Notes under the pieces: generated by a model | What the model was told of the DNA's origin: nothing | What the model saw: only the letters and a program-made list of their open reading frames with translations | Databases searched by the model: none | Position numbers and translations under genes: made by a program | Shown here: piece by piece, positions 34,561 through 47,700 of the stretch | How positions within the stretch are numbered: position 1 is the first letter of the stretch | Layout: each line of letters starts with the position of its first letter | Assembly (NCBI GenBank): GCA_030490835.1 | Contig: CM059971.1 | Span: 35,884,012-35,948,011 of the forward strand | Origin: Annona cherimola | Taxonomy: Eukaryota > Streptophyta > Magnoliopsida > Magnoliales > Annonaceae | DNA: 64,000 bases | Direction of reading: 5' to 3'

Positions 34561-35633
34561 CGTACGCGCGTGGGTTTCTGCACATGTGCTACGCAAGCTA
34601 CCCATTATAAATAGAAACCTAGGGCTGCGTGCAAGGGAATTTCGGAGGCCATAGATAGAGACAGAGAGAAGGTTGTGGCTGCTGTGGAGAAAAGGGAGAA
34701 ACACGAAAGCTTCAAGGAAGGAGAGAAGAGCAAGTGGAGATCCAAGCTATCACTGCAGATCCATTGAGTTTCATCTCCTCTTCTCATCTATCTCTTCCTA
34801 TTTTGTTATTCTCCTTTCTTTGGATGATTGTAACTTGATTTTAATGGAAATTGAAGTCATGTTTATGGGTTGAACCTTTCTATGGTAGGAGATATGTAGG
34901 ATTTGAACTCATAGTCTATAGTATTTGGTTTTCTTATGCTTGAATGGATAATACAGTTGTGCTATGACTTGTGTCGCTTGAGATTACACTTATATGTCAT
35001 GCTTAATGCGTTTACAAGCTTTGTAACCCTGTAGATTGATTGAATATTCAAATTCATGCTTGGAAAAGTGGGATTTGAATAAGATCCATATATGAGGCAC
35101 AAGTTTTCCAGCTCTTGTTTGTGTTGGATGTTAATATGGATAGGAATATACCTATTAACCCTGTGTAATCTTGATTAGGTTATGTGGTTATCAATCTTGC
35201 TTTACTTGTGTGCATGGGAACATAGCACATAACTAAAACTTGGTTAGGTTTATATGTGTTGAAAGATATATATGAATATGAATGAACCTAGATTAGTAAT
35301 TTCTGCACAACTACGTAAATGGGACCAAATAACATAACTATGATTCAATGACTTCATATTCTCACCTATCTTAATCATCTTAAGGCAATCTCGGCAATAT
35401 CCACCCTACCTTGGTCATTTACTGCTTTCTTAGTTTAGTTTAATTTAATTCTTTAAAAACAAACTCTCATTACTTTACCAATTCACTAGACAATGTAGAT
35501 TTAAGGTGCTAATCCATTTAACACAATCCTCGTGAGAACGATACTCTACTCACTCTTTATTACTTGACATGACACGTATACTTGCGTAAATAGCGAGCAT
35601 TTTAATTGACATATACACAACTCGTCAAGTTTT

Positions 35634-35651
35634 TGGCGCCGTTGCCGGGGA
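35634..35651 (+). other. Primer-binding site, Asp-tRNA type
   Basis: TGGCGCCGTTGCCGGGGA, the sequence used by plant Tat/Athila-lineage gypsy elements, six bases after the likely LTR end (CTCGTCA). Confidence 0.9.
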
Positions 35652-36239
35652 TTGGTTTAAACTTAGTACATGATAATTTCAGTTGTCTTCTGTGAATGTG
35701 TATATATTATACATAATTTTTTTTTCTTTCTTTGCTTTTGATAAAATTTTATTTTGGGGATTTTTGTATTACAATTTTCAATGGCTTCAAATGCTTACCA
35801 TTGGCTAAATGCAGAATTTTCAACACCAAGTACAATGGGTTTTCATGAGTATTACAATACATGGGCACCTCCAGCTCAATTTGCAGATTTTGACAATCAA
35901 ATGCAGGATATGAACAATTTGTAAACTTGTTTCCTAATTTCTTTATTTCCTCATATAATGAATCATAAGCTTGTTGAAGTTCTTCTAATACAGCACATTT
36001 GATGCATTCATTTGTAGAAGAAAAAATTGAAAAAGATTTTTATTTGGAGGTTACCTCTTGACTACTTGTGCAATTTGTTGAAGTAGCTTGATCCTCCAAG
36101 ATTTCTATTGCTGCAAGACATATGTCGGAATTTTCCATGCAACAAATTCTTGGGCAATCCGCTTCACACTTTTCGCTTGAAGAGATGCATATTGTGATTC
36201 TTCTTCGTTTACGTACATGCCTCTTCCTTTGATTCTTTA

Positions 36240-37181
36240 GAATTTTCTGTTGTCGCCTCGATCTTTTCTTTACTTCTTTGCTTTAGTCTCCTCGGGCGTT
36301 GGACATTGGGCTTGCATATGCCCTGAACCGCCGCACCGGTAACATTTTGTTGTTTCTTTCTTTTTCTCTTTAGAATTTCTTTCTTTAGTGTTTCTGAAAT
36401 TTCTTCCTTTTCTTACAAATTTTCTGAATCATTTTGTAAGTAAGGCAATTTCATCGTCGTTTTGTGACGACGAGGTGGTATCATCCGAATCTTGTGCGGC
36501 TTTCAAGGCGATAACTCTTTTGCCTTTGTGGTGATCTTTATTTCTTTTCTTGATTAGCTCATGTGACATTAATGAGCTAATAAGATCTTCTAACTTCAAT
36601 GTGTTTAGATCCTTGGCTTCTTCTATTGTAGTAATCTTTGGAGTCCATAATTCGGGTAGCACCCTTAAAATTTTCATTACCTGCTCAGATTCAGAAGTTG
36701 CCTTTCCTAGCCCTTTCAAGGAGTTAGTAATCTTGGAAAATTTAGCAAATATTTCAAAAATATTTTCTGTTTCTAACATTTTAAAACTTTCCAATTCTCC
36801 AATCAAAATATTTCTCCTTATTCCTTGGACTTGAGAAGTTCCTTTATAGATAGATGTTAATGTATCCCATATCTCTTTGGCAGCCAAACAAGAGGATACT
36901 CTATCATATTCGGAGGCAGTAAGAGCACAAAATAATGAATTCATAGCCTTAGCATTGCTCTTAACAAGTTTTACTTCCTCATCGGTCCATTTGGAAGCTC
37001 TTTCATCAGTAGGCAAGGTCACACAATCTTGGATTGCAATCTAAGAGTCCATATCTGTAGCCATGATGAGTTGTTTCATACGTAACTTCTAAAAGCCAAA
37101 ATTATTCCCATCAAACAATGGTGGTCTGGTAAAAGATTGGCCTTCGGCAAATGAGGGAACGGAAGTAGATTGAGATGCCAT
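36240..37181 (-). pseudogene. S2 Gag (UBN2-type)
   Basis: Starts ATG at 37181 (MASQSTSVPSFAEGQSFTRP), 35 bp after the PBS. After stops near 37110-37040 it is open from 37022 to 36429: LPTDERASKWTDEEVKLVKS, SEYDRVSSCLAAKEIWDTL, GTSQVQGIRRNILIGELESF, NIFEIFAKFSKITNSLKGLG, EQVMKILRVLPELWTPKITT, LKLEDLISSLMSHEL; this is the copia Gag domain (UBN2). After a frame break the knuckle CYRCGGSGHMQAQC follows at about 36340-36300. Gag assembles the particle. The remaining part to 35930 (CLAAIEILEDQATS) belongs to the Gag C-terminal region, cut by the Tat/Athila-type insert. Confidence 0.9.
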
Positions 37182-37215
37182 ATCAAAAGATCTCTTTGGT
37201 GAAACTCAAAGACTT

Positions 37216-37227
37216 GTTCTGATACCA
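37216..37227 (-). other. Primer-binding site of S2
   Basis: TGGTATCAGAAC on the minus strand, two bases from the 5' LTR; initiator-Met type. Confidence 0.85.
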
Positions 37228-37229
37228 CT

Positions 37230-38919
37230 TGTTGGTCCCGAGTTGATGGTCATTACCCAAGAGGAGAGGGGTGAATTGGGTATTTAAAATTTTTCAACTT
37301 AAACTGAAAACTTTACCCTGGTTTAGTTTATTCCCCTTTAGTAAAACAAATAGAAAGTAATGATTATGAAAGCGGAAATGAAAATCAATAGACAAGATTT
37401 ATAGTGGTTCGGGCAACCTTTCCTACTCTACTCTTTCAAGCTCACACCCCTTGTGACTTGGGTTCCACTATGTATTCCGCGAATACAACTAGAGCCTCCG
37501 CTCTCTTCTACGTTCTAGCTCTACGGGGCATATACAACTAGAGCCTTCGCTCTCTTCTAGATTCTAGCTCTAGGGGGCATATTCAACACGTAGCACAAGT
37601 AGGTGACGAGTCTCACTCCAGTCACAACGCTACTTTGCTATCACTTAGTTTGAAACACCAAAATCAAACCAAGCATCAAAAATAAAATAACAAATTGAAA
37701 TGAAAGAAATCTACACTTTACAGGTTGTGTAGGCAAGTTTCAGTTCAAGGAAGAATTCGTAGAAGTGACGAATCAATTGGCGTTGAAGCAAACAACAAGT
37801 TGATGCTCGTTCTTCCTTCAAAACATGTATAGATCACTCAATTGTAGAAGAAAATGAGATATAGAACTTAGTAGCTTATCTTTCCTCTTTTTCTGCTCAA
37901 TCTTGTGTGTTTTCACGTTTGCTTGAGTGTCTGTATAAAATGGAAGGAGAGATTTGAACATTAGAGAGTTGGTTGATGCGTAATAAATGCGCCAATATTC
38001 AAATTTTTGAACGTTACGACCCAAGTCGTAGGTGGAGTCGACTTCGGGTGCGACTTCGGCTGTAAGCAGGTTGTTCAAGTTCTTCCTCAGGTCGACTTGG
38101 CCTTGGACTTGACCCAAGTCGCATGTAGAATCGACTTCGCGTGCGACTTCAGATTCCTCGAATTTTCAAGTCTATCTTTTAGGTCGACTTGGACTGAGAC
38201 TTGACCCAAGTCGCTGCTAGAGTCGACTTCGGTTGCGACTTGACTTTCTTATCTTGCCAAGTGAGCTTAAACTCTTTTGAAATGACTTTGGTCACTTTAT
38301 TTTCTTCAAATTAAATATCCTTTCTTTGATTTGTATCATTTGAAATTCTGTAGGATTAATTTAGTTTGAAACCTTTTGACTCCATGTCTTGAATTCTTGA
38401 ATTCTTGAGTCTTGGAATGCATGAAAATGTCCAATTGGTAGTTCTTGATTTGAATGGATGAATCCATGCATTTTTACTTGCTTTGGACTAGTTTTGATCT
38501 TCATTTGTTCCAAGTCGAATGTTTGAGTCGACTTAGCCTTCAACTTCACGCAAGTCTAGTGTTAGGTCGATTTGGTCTACGACTTTGCTCTTCAAGTTCT
38601 ATGCTGCTCAGTTGAAGTCGATGCCGGAGTCGACTTGGCTTGCGACTTCACCCAAGTCGCATGTGGAGTCGACTTCATGTGCGACTTCGGCAGCTTTTGG
38701 TCCCCAATTTCTACGCTGGACAAAAAACAGACTTTGAAATTTGAGCTGGAGTCGACTTGGGGATCGACTTGACCTGTCATGCTTCATATTTTTCATTTTT
38801 ATATCCTTAAATATTGTACAAAATATATTAGTAGCTAAAACTTACTCAAATTGAGTTGTTAATCATCAAAACATACATTTTGGGTAGTTTGCTTTTTTTT
38901 TCAACACTTGTTTCCAACA
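37230..38919 (-). repeat. 5' LTR of S2
   Basis: Minus-sense TGTTGGAAACAAGTG to GGACCAACA. Carries the GTCGAC palindrome cluster at about 38025-38770 (inverted relative to S1). Colinear with 26180-27869. Confidence 0.9.
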
Positions 38920-40640
38920 TATTTCACTCTAATTTTCATTTCAACTTCTTAAATCATCAAGATTCATCAATACTATCTAATACTCATTTAATTTTCAAAT
39001 AAATGGCATTATAAATCACCATTCAAGGTTCCCTTATGAATCATATTCATATCCAAAAGCTTGGAGTAGAAAACTTAGAATAAAAGGATCTAACACATCA
39101 TATGTACTTGGTTGTTGCAAACTTTGACCCTAATCAAATCAAGTTTAATTTTCTTTTCTTTCTTTCTTTCTTTCTCTTTCTTTCTTCTCCCTTTTCTTTC
39201 CTCCTTGCTGGGGTTTCTTGGGCATGCAAGGCTGCTGGAGTTTAGGTATGTTTGGCTCCTTGAAAATTTTCTCTAACTCCTCATACATGTGATCGTCCAC
39301 CCCTTCTTATAAGCTGGATTTTTTCCAGCTTTGTGGGCCCCATTTTGGACCCGTTTTGAGGGTATGTTAATGCACATTTATCCCTTGTTGTGCTGTCCAA
39401 TTTGTGGCAAAAAAATTACATTTTAGACAGATTTTTAAATGGCAAAATCTGATCAAAATCCATCTACCTAGCTGTCCACTTGTGCACGTCCCTATGCTGC
39501 TTCCCTTTTTAATTTTTTTCCACAACTTTGCAGCTTTTAATTAATGTGTATTTACTTACCCTAGCCATTAGCTAATTTATATATTCATTTAGCATAAAAA
39601 AATCACAAAAATCAAGCAAACATGGCCACTCGGACGTCCTTTATGCATGCTCCCTTGCTGTCTACTATTTGCTCCATCAATGAGCTGTTAATCATGTCGA
39701 TTTTTGCTGGATTTTTCCACATGATTTGATGACCATTTATGCACCCTTGCATGTTAGCTACTTAGGTATATATTATATATGTAAAAAAAATTGTAAAAGT
39801 CTAAGTGATGAGCTAGTTTGGACGTTCCATATGTGCCACATATGCTATGCTCCTTTGAACTCCTCCTTAGCTTATTAAAATCCAACAAATATTCCATGGA
39901 TTTTCCACACATATTAATGCATAAAATACCCTGCATTTTACCTGCATTTGACACATATTTGGGGCCATTAAAAATGCATTTAATCCATGCACTATTTGCC
40001 TTAAATGCATGGTACTTTGTGGTGCAAAAGTCAAATGTGTACACCTTTTTCTATTCAGGAATTTTTCCATCATAATTTGCTTAATCTAAACCTTTCAAAA
40101 TATTAATCACATGATTTTATATAATCGTTTCAAATTTTATCTCAATCCGACTTTTCTAACTCAAGTTATAGCCACTTGAAGTTAAGGGTTGAATTCTGAA
40201 TATAAACAATTAATTATCACACTAATTTCATCAGAATTTTCATAATATAATGCTCCCATAAGGTTAAGCCCATCATTATCTCCTTTCCTATCAAATTTCA
40301 CTTCAATTTGCCTTACAGGCGTTAAGTTATGAATTTTCTAGTATTTTTCTACCTAACTTGATAATTACCATTTAAATTCTCATAAATCAAAACATATAAT
40401 TGAAGATAATTATTCATGATATGTTGATAATTTTTAATTACTATCAAACTACTTTAATCCTATTAACCCATATCGGCTTATAATGATTATTTTAATTATT
40501 TTTTCTAATCCTTGGCCCTAATTGCAATAATTTACCAAAATCACAAAATCATCCAAAATTCAATTAAATCACATATCAATCACATTTATATGTCAAATAC
40601 ATACAATTGAGTCCTACATAGGTTGGGGTCTCACAACCAA

Positions 40641-41345
40641 TTAGAAGAAGGTAGAAAAGATGGACCGGTACATTACTCCTAACCTGTACTAGAATCCTTA
40701 AGGATTGATGATAATATAATAGAAACAAATGGAAAGGTTACTAATGCCTATCTAGCTCAGCATCCACCTAAGCTTTCAGGTGAACCAGATCCTATTCATG
40801 TTAAGCAGAGGATGACTGAAATCAAGAACTTGTTTAAAGTTTGTCCATGTAGTTTTATGTGTTATCCAAACATTGATTGACAATACTTATGAATGGTGGC
40901 AATGCTTATGAGTGGTAGGAAACCCTAATGGTTACTATGTCATAATCAGGGAAGGTAACATTGTAAATTTTTATGGAAGAATTTAGTCAAAAAAATATCT
41001 TCCAGGAGGACACTAGGGTACAACACATATTGAGGCTGAATGAGTACAATCAAGGCAAAGACAACTTGCCACTAAAACTAAGGAACCTTGTATAGGACAA
41101 GAAAGAAGTAAAAAGGCGGTGACAAGAAAAAGGAAAACAAGTTATACCATAATAAGTCATCCAATTTGTGATATTTTGACAAATAACATTTTGGTGAAGG
41201 TTTAAACCAATGTTATTTATAAATGTAAACAAGCTGGTCGTGTGGCAAGAACTTGTCAAGTTATTAAGGAAGGAGAGAAAAAGTGCTTTAATTGTGACCA
41301 ATGGGGTCATGTTGCCTTAAACGGCCACACCAGGACATAAGGGAG
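40641..41345 (+). pseudogene. gag of the giant-LTR element, part 2
   Basis: Continues part 1 with LEEGRKDGPVHY, then AYLAQHPPKLSGEPDP and RMTEIKNLFKVCP, the start of a Retrotrans_gag-like domain; several stops and frame breaks follow. Near the end are two knuckle-like motifs: YKCKQAGRVARTC and CFNCDQWGHVAL (41281-41318). It is interrupted by solo LTR G3 at 41346. Confidence 0.7.
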
Positions 41346-43824
41346 TGTGGCGCTCTGAACCGGGGTGCCTAGAAGCCTTACTCCATGACCGTTTTTTATT
41401 GGTAAACGTGACTCAGGATTGTTGCCCTGATCACATGACAGGATTTTTTTATATATATTTATATATAACATCAATACATGGAGAATTATCATCATTCATT
41501 CAACTGGAAAGATATTTTTCACATCAAAATCTTTATCATTGTCTTTACATACACATTATCATACATCACATTTCTATCACAATTCTGCATGTCATTTTGC
41601 ATGTTATCTTCATCATCATTTTCTGTCTGATATTTGAAAAACATGGGTGAGTCATAATACTCAGTAAGCAAGCCATACATAATTTTTCAATTTTTTTCAT
41701 GCATTTCATAAAATGGAAGTGCGATGCATTCATATCATTCATGATATTCTTTTAGATGCGACGCTAGCTAGGCGCCCATCCCATACATGCTCCCATCTCA
41801 GGGAGGTCGCCACCGGCCTGGGCCTGTATAAGCGACTTGGCGATAGAGAGAGGGACATTCGGTCTGCTTACTACCTCCACTATGGCCTATTCTTCGTGCA
41901 CCATGCTCATTTACATACACATGCTGGCATGATATTTATAAATCATAAACATTTTATAAAAGCAATTAGCAATCATTTCATGTAAAGTATTATAGGGATG
42001 ACCATCCTTAAATATAATTCATAAAACACGTAAGCAAACAATTTCCAATTATTTAGAAACATTTTAGAAAGCATATAACTTGCTTACCTCCTCAATTGGT
42101 GTCCTTGACTTTTTCTTTTTTTTTCCTATTCAAGGAAAAAGGTCATTCTATTCAGGTTGCTTCCCATGCATGTTTTATAATATTTGGTCATTATCTCCTT
42201 ATACGGATTTTTTTATCCCTTCAAAAATTTCATCCTTGTATAATACAAATATTAATTTCAAATTTTCTTTAAAATCACGATGTTCATAGTTACTGTTCAA
42301 AATCACTGTTTATGATTACTATAGCAGATTACTGTTTACATTTACTGTTCATCCGGGTTACTGTTCATAGCGAGTTGGGTACTCTTCATGGGTTCCAAAA
42401 ATTGATATTTTTTCTAAAAATAAAAAATACCATGACATAACTTATGTTTAGTATATCATGGAAAAATTCATGAATTTTGAATTTATTATCATAAACTTGG
42501 CTAATTAAATCACTTTCTCTATATACTAAAATTCATCATAATTTCACTTAAGCATAATCCTTAAACCCAAAAATCATGAGATTAATATATCATTATTCGA
42601 AAATCATAACTATCATAAACATTCATTTCAAATCATCGTTTATCATTATTGGAGCATTATTTACACATATCATATGTTATCTTCCCAAATGCTCTATTCT
42701 TGCTCCAAATTTTTGATGTTTTGGCATAATTCCAATTAAGCATTATAACTATACTTATTTTCTCATGCTTAGGCATTATCTAAGCATGATTTTACCCTAC
42801 TTAACACCAAAAAAAAATTTAGGTAGAATTCACTTACTCGAAGTGGAGATATCCTTCCTCCTTTTTCACTTTCTCTCTCCAACTTTCTCTCCTTCCTTCT
42901 TTCTCACTTGGGACATGTGGGGGGTGTGTGGGAGTGAGTTTGCTCAAGTTTGAGAGCTGGAATTTGTGCCTTTGGACGTTCACAATGCTCCCCTATTTAT
43001 AGCATGATATTTTTCATTAAATTATAATTTACCCCCTTTCTCAAGGTATTAATTTCTAAATATTTTTTCCAAATCCCATGCAATATTTTGAGATTTGTGC
43101 AGCCACCCTATAGCATCTCACGCCCCCCTCTAGCAGCCTTATTTATTTATAATTTTTGATTTATTAAAATTAATTATTTTAAGCTAATTCAATCTCAACC
43201 ATTGATTCTTGATGAAGATGATTTTAAGCCATTGAATTTTTGCTCAAAAGTCTCCCCCGTGCATGCCCCTGCCCTCCTTGCTGATTTGCATTAATTATTT
43301 TTATTTTTAATTATTTAAATTTAATTACAAAGTCAAAGGAAATTAATGAAAAAGGTGAGCTACCTTTTTAATGTCCAATTGATGTTTCATCTTGACCCTT
43401 AATTCATGATTTTCATCACATCTTACACCATTTATCATATTCATCATAGATTTTTAACCATCAATAGAAAATTTCATCTAAATCCAACGTCCGGATTTCA
43501 ATTTATGAATTTTTCTTTATTTTCTCACTAAAATCCGAAATTTATTAAAATATTAAAAAGTATTGCTATTTCGTCCTTTAGTGCATAAATCTCCTTTTTC
43601 ATCTTTTTGTGATTAACTCTTAATCACATGTTTTAATCCTTGGGTTACTATTCACATGCACTATTCACATGGGTTAAATCCTTAATTGCATTATTTAATC
43701 TCTAATACACATATTTACAAATATAATTCATGAATTTTTTTATTCATCATAAAAATTATTACAAAAATCTAGGGTTTATGATCTTAGGTAATACGTGTAT
43801 TGTCTAAAGAAACTGAGTTTCACA
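41346..43824 (-). mobile_element. Solo gypsy LTR G3 (minus orientation)
   Basis: Flanked by GGGAG (41341-41345) and GGGGG (43825-43829), a duplication with one change. Minus-sense TGTGAAACTCAG... to ...AGAGCGCCACA. Shares blocks with G2 and the giant LTR (for example the ATTGGTAAACGTGA...CAGGATTGTTGCCCTG zone at 41400, and the conserved block at 41763-41822). 2479 bp, no coding. Confidence 0.85.
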
Positions 43825-43829
43825 GGGGG

Positions 43830-44782
43830 CAACAAGATGAGGAAGGGCTAGCTCAATAAAAGCTAATTGTAGCTACTGATTGATAGAAAGTTTATGCAAA
43901 ATTATTGCAGACAAGTATAATAAACCATGTTGGGTTAGCATGGATGGAAGGAAAAGAAGATTATACATATGATACTACAGAGTTTGGTATCACATATCAT
44001 AGCAAGGGATGGTAAATAGTTGAAGAAAAATTAAGACAAAAAAAAGATTGTCGGGATTCTCTTTAATTCCGATGTGGTCGGAAGATAGGTGTAAGAGATA
44101 ATTCTCTATGATGATAATGAGCTCATAAGAAATGAGACTAGAAAGAATGATAAAGACCCTTACTGGTTTATGGAAACTAAAAAGGGAGATAAGAAAGAAA
44201 ATATTTTAGACTGGTTTAATACCGGTACTCTCATTAAGTAGTCTACACTGGTGTAACATAATTGTAGACATTATGAGGTGAGAAGGAACGGATGGGTTAG
44301 CAAAAGTATCTTTTTCTAAGATATGTATGAAATTTTACGTGAGAGCATCTTTTGCTCTATGCTATAGAATAAAGGTATTTATGTTATACAAATATTATGC
44401 GAAGATGATTACTATTGATCTCTACTTGATATGAATGAATTGGTAGCTTAAATCTTACCCTACAATAAGATGAGAGATTATACAGATATAATTTCTCTAT
44501 GCATAAGAGAAATAGTATACCTACCATCAAGAGTTGGATGACATAAAGGAAAGGGCAATTGCCAATGGGAAACGCATATGAGAACAGGAAAACGTAGAGA
44601 TAAGTAATAGGTCTTACAGACCAAGGGTAAAAAGGTCACTAAGATAGAGTAGCGCAGTGGAAGAGTGATAAGCCATTGAAAGTATTGGAAGAAAAATGAT
44701 AAGTTGGCTAATTTATATGAGCCTTACTCCGATATTTGAAATGTAATAGGTTTCGGGATGAAATCTGTTATAAGGGGGGGAT
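43830..44782 (+). other. 3' internal region of the giant-LTR element, no polymerase
   Basis: Resumes the gag frame briefly (QQDEEGLAQ), then contains no recognisable domain and many stops. It ends with GGGATGAAATCTGTTATAAG context and the PPT, as in other gypsy elements where the last pol codons lie, so pol was deleted or never present. Confidence 0.6.
44769..44782 (+). other. Polypurine tract of the giant-LTR element
   Basis: TATAAGGGGGGGAT directly before TGTGATAC of the 3' LTR. Confidence 0.85.
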
Positions 44783-47700
44783 TGTGATACCTAGACCCAA
44801 GTAGGGCTCATACATGTGCATTTGGCATGTAAACATGAATTATGTATGATTTGGTTGATTTATGGATGATTTTCAAGAATTGGTGAATTTTTACAATTAG
44901 GGTTATGATTAAGAATGGTCGTTAAGACTAATCGTCATGGCCCAATGTGAGTCAATATGATTAAATGAGCTTAATGAGGATTATACGATGCTAATGTGTC
45001 ATGAATAATTATTTTAATTTTCATGATTCGATTAATGAAAATTAAAGTGATAATTATGAAATTAAGTTGGAAAATATAGAAAATTCATAACTTGACGCCT
45101 ATAAGGCGGATTGAGATGAAATGTGAAAGACAAGTGCATGAATATGGGCTCAATCCTATGGATGGATTGGATTAAGGAAAATGTGATGGGATTAAGAAGA
45201 TAATTATTTATTTTCATCTCAAACCCAAAAGATAATTTCAAATGATCATAACTTGACAAAGAAAAGTCGTATTGAGGCAAAGCTTGAAACGGGGATAAAA
45301 TTATATGCTTAACACTATGGAAGGGTTGGATTAAACTAATTACCATGGGAATATGCTTAATCGGAAAAACGTGAGTAGGTTTGACTTTGTATACCCTAAA
45401 GTATCATATCATTTATGTAAAAGCAAAGGGATTAAATGCATTACTTAATGACACAAATGAGGTGTCAAAAGGAGGCAATTCCAATTGGATTTTATGAATT
45501 ACCTAAAATGTTAAAATCCATGAAAAGTCAATAGTTTAAATGCTTGGTTTAAATGGCTAAGGGAGTAGCCATGGGAGGCCACATATGTGGCATGAAGAGG
45601 GGATGCCCAAGCTTGATATGAAATGATTTTTTTGATTATTCAAAAATGCAAAGTCTTCATCTAATTAACCTAGATATCTAGGGTGAGTAATGGACATTAA
45701 ATTGGGTTGAATTGTTTGGCAAAAAAATGTCATAAGACCCATGACATGTGGACGTCTCCAAGGGGACAGCTATATGGGCTAGATTTAGCTCAAATTTGAT
45801 GATTTTTCTTATATGATAATTATGTATTTTACTTGGGCGATAATTGGCCAACACATTAAGGGATAAGAGGGTATCAATTTACCCGCAAATGATGTGGCAA
45901 ATGTCGCCCCCAAAAATCAAAAATGATGCGTATGATGGGAGCACACGGGACGTCCATATGGGTATATTTTTGCATCTAAAAATTATAAAAAAGAAATTCA
46001 AGGGATTTCTTGGGCAGCAAGAAAGGAGTAAAATAAAAGGAGAAAATGGGCAGCAAGGCAAGGGCTGGTCGTTCAAGCCAAGGAAGAGAGAAAGAGAGAG
46101 AGAAAGGGAGAGAAAATTTTCTCCACAAAGGGGCAGCAGCTAGGGTCATCCTAAGCAAGCCAAGCAAGGAGGAAAAGGAAGAAGAAAGGAAGGGAAAAAG
46201 GATTCAGTGAGGCTTACTCATGTTCATGTTTAATTTGGGTGAGTATTATGCGTTTTTTATTCATATACGTTAACCTAAATCATGTTTGGTTGATGATTAA
46301 TGTAAAGATGGTTATAAATATTAAATTCATGGATAAATATCTCCTCAAATTCTTGATAATGATTAATCAAACCAAACCCTCTTATAGATTATGTGTTAAT
46401 ACTTATAAGGGTGAAATAAATCACATGGATATGTTTATATGTATTGAATCTAGAATAGGAAAGAAAAATATGATGAAATAGTAAATGAATGAGTTTTATT
46501 GTGAAAATTTGTGTGAGAACTCATGTTAGGGTGATTAAGAAAGGAACTAATTTCCAGCTCAAAAGGATAAGCAGGTTGTAAATTAAAAGTCTGGGAAAAT
46601 CAACCTGAACAGGGTTGAACGGGTGTCAGGATCGGCTGCACCAAATGATTTTTAATAATTTTTATACAAGGAATTTTCAACTAAAAATTTTATATGATAT
46701 GGAGTGAGTGTTGAGTAACACTCAACCAAAATAAAAATTGGTTTCTGAAGCGTATAAATATACCTAATAACTAACTTGATTTGAATCATCTAAAAATTGA
46801 TGCTGCTGTCTAGAAGAGTAAAAATACTAAAATAAATATAAATACTTTATATGTTGTCCTAAAACTATTTATTTTGGTTAAATATTGTATTTATTAAGGT
46901 ATGATAGAAATTTCAAATTTAAATTCTTTGATTGGATTATGATTCAAAAATTAGAGAGATCATTGTGTCTGATTTCAGCATTATGGACAGATTGAGGAAT
47001 AAATTAAATAAATGTTAAATTCCACATTTTTGGGATGTAATTTAACTTACAATAGGAGAAAAATAAATATCATAAGTGATTATAAGGGTTTAACCTATTA
47101 TAAGTGGATTTTAAAAGGAATGGATGGTATGGAAGTACAACTTATACCAATGTTAGAATTTGAAAATGAACACCCAACTTGAAAGGCAAGTGGGTCAAGT
47201 TAGTTTAAAGTAAATCCGAATGGATTTATCTAGGTTGGAAAACCCTAAGGGATGCAAGCATCTGAATTTGATGCATATAAATGAAATATCATTTTCTTTT
47301 ATCTAGGCAAAGACAAGGAAAGGTATGGAGAAAGGGATTAAGACTATCACAGATAAGCAAGCGAACCTTCCAAAATATTGATTTTCTCTTATATGTTGAA
47401 GTGGTTGGATACATTTATGATTGATGTTTTATGAATTTCTTACAAACGGGCAAGCACAAGTTTGAAAATGATGGATTTAATGAAAAGTCACACGTTTTGA
47501 AAAAGATGGCTTTAATAAAAGGCCCCAAGGATTGCTTCATGAGAAGTAAGCAACACTTTTTAAATAATTATTTTATCACAAGTATTGCAAGGATTAGGAA
47601 TGGTTTATGTTGATGATTTTAAGAATTTGCTTCCAAGTAAGTAAGTTCTTCATGATGTTGTTTTTAAAAGGGTTTTAAAAGGAAAAGGGATTTTAGACCC

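Larger units (their letters stand above)
34088..35930 (+). mobile_element. Tat/Athila-type gypsy LTR with leader, inserted in S2
   Basis: Foreign plus-strand segment between the S2 gag C-terminus and second knuckle. LTR-like part to 35627 with TATAAATAG at 34606-34614 and a palindrome cluster (34320-34560), followed by a PBS for Asp tRNA at 35634. A 47-codon frame (35781-35924, starting MASNAYHWLNAEF) begins like a gag but ends at the junction with S2. No second LTR and no target duplication could be found, so the edges are approximate and it may be a truncated insertion or a rearranged piece. Confidence 0.7.
26180..38919 (-). mobile_element. Sirevirus-type Ty1/copia element S2 (minus strand)
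   Basis: Full-length element with 1690-bp LTRs, initiator-Met PBS, gag, pol in copia order (protease, integrase, RT, RNase H), a third ORF and a PPT. Flanks TATTC (26175-26179) and TATTT (38920-38924) are a target duplication with one change. Sirevirus-type traits: second CCHC motif near the gag/pol boundary, an added ORF between RNase H and the 3' LTR, several A-G-rich tracts. All ORFs are broken. By eye the first 150 bases of the LTRs differ at about 17 positions, so it is older than S1. A Tat/Athila-type fragment is inserted at about 34088-35930. Confidence 0.9.
22353..40635 (-). mobile_element. Solo gypsy LTR G2 (minus orientation) with its own nested insertions
   Basis: Flanked by ACCAA (22348-22352, 40636-40640). 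Read on the minus strand it starts TGTGAGACCCCAACC and ends GGGGCGTCACA, and its first 100 bases resemble the start of the giant LTR (TGTGATACCTAGACCC...), so it is a relative. Subtracting 22701-24316 and 26180-38924 leaves about 3.9 kb without internal coding, i.e. a solo LTR left by recombination between two LTRs. Confidence 0.85.

Noticed and set aside
43830..44782. Remnant polymerase in the giant-LTR element
   Set aside because: No RT, RNase H or integrase motif could be read in any frame; only end-of-element landmarks are present.
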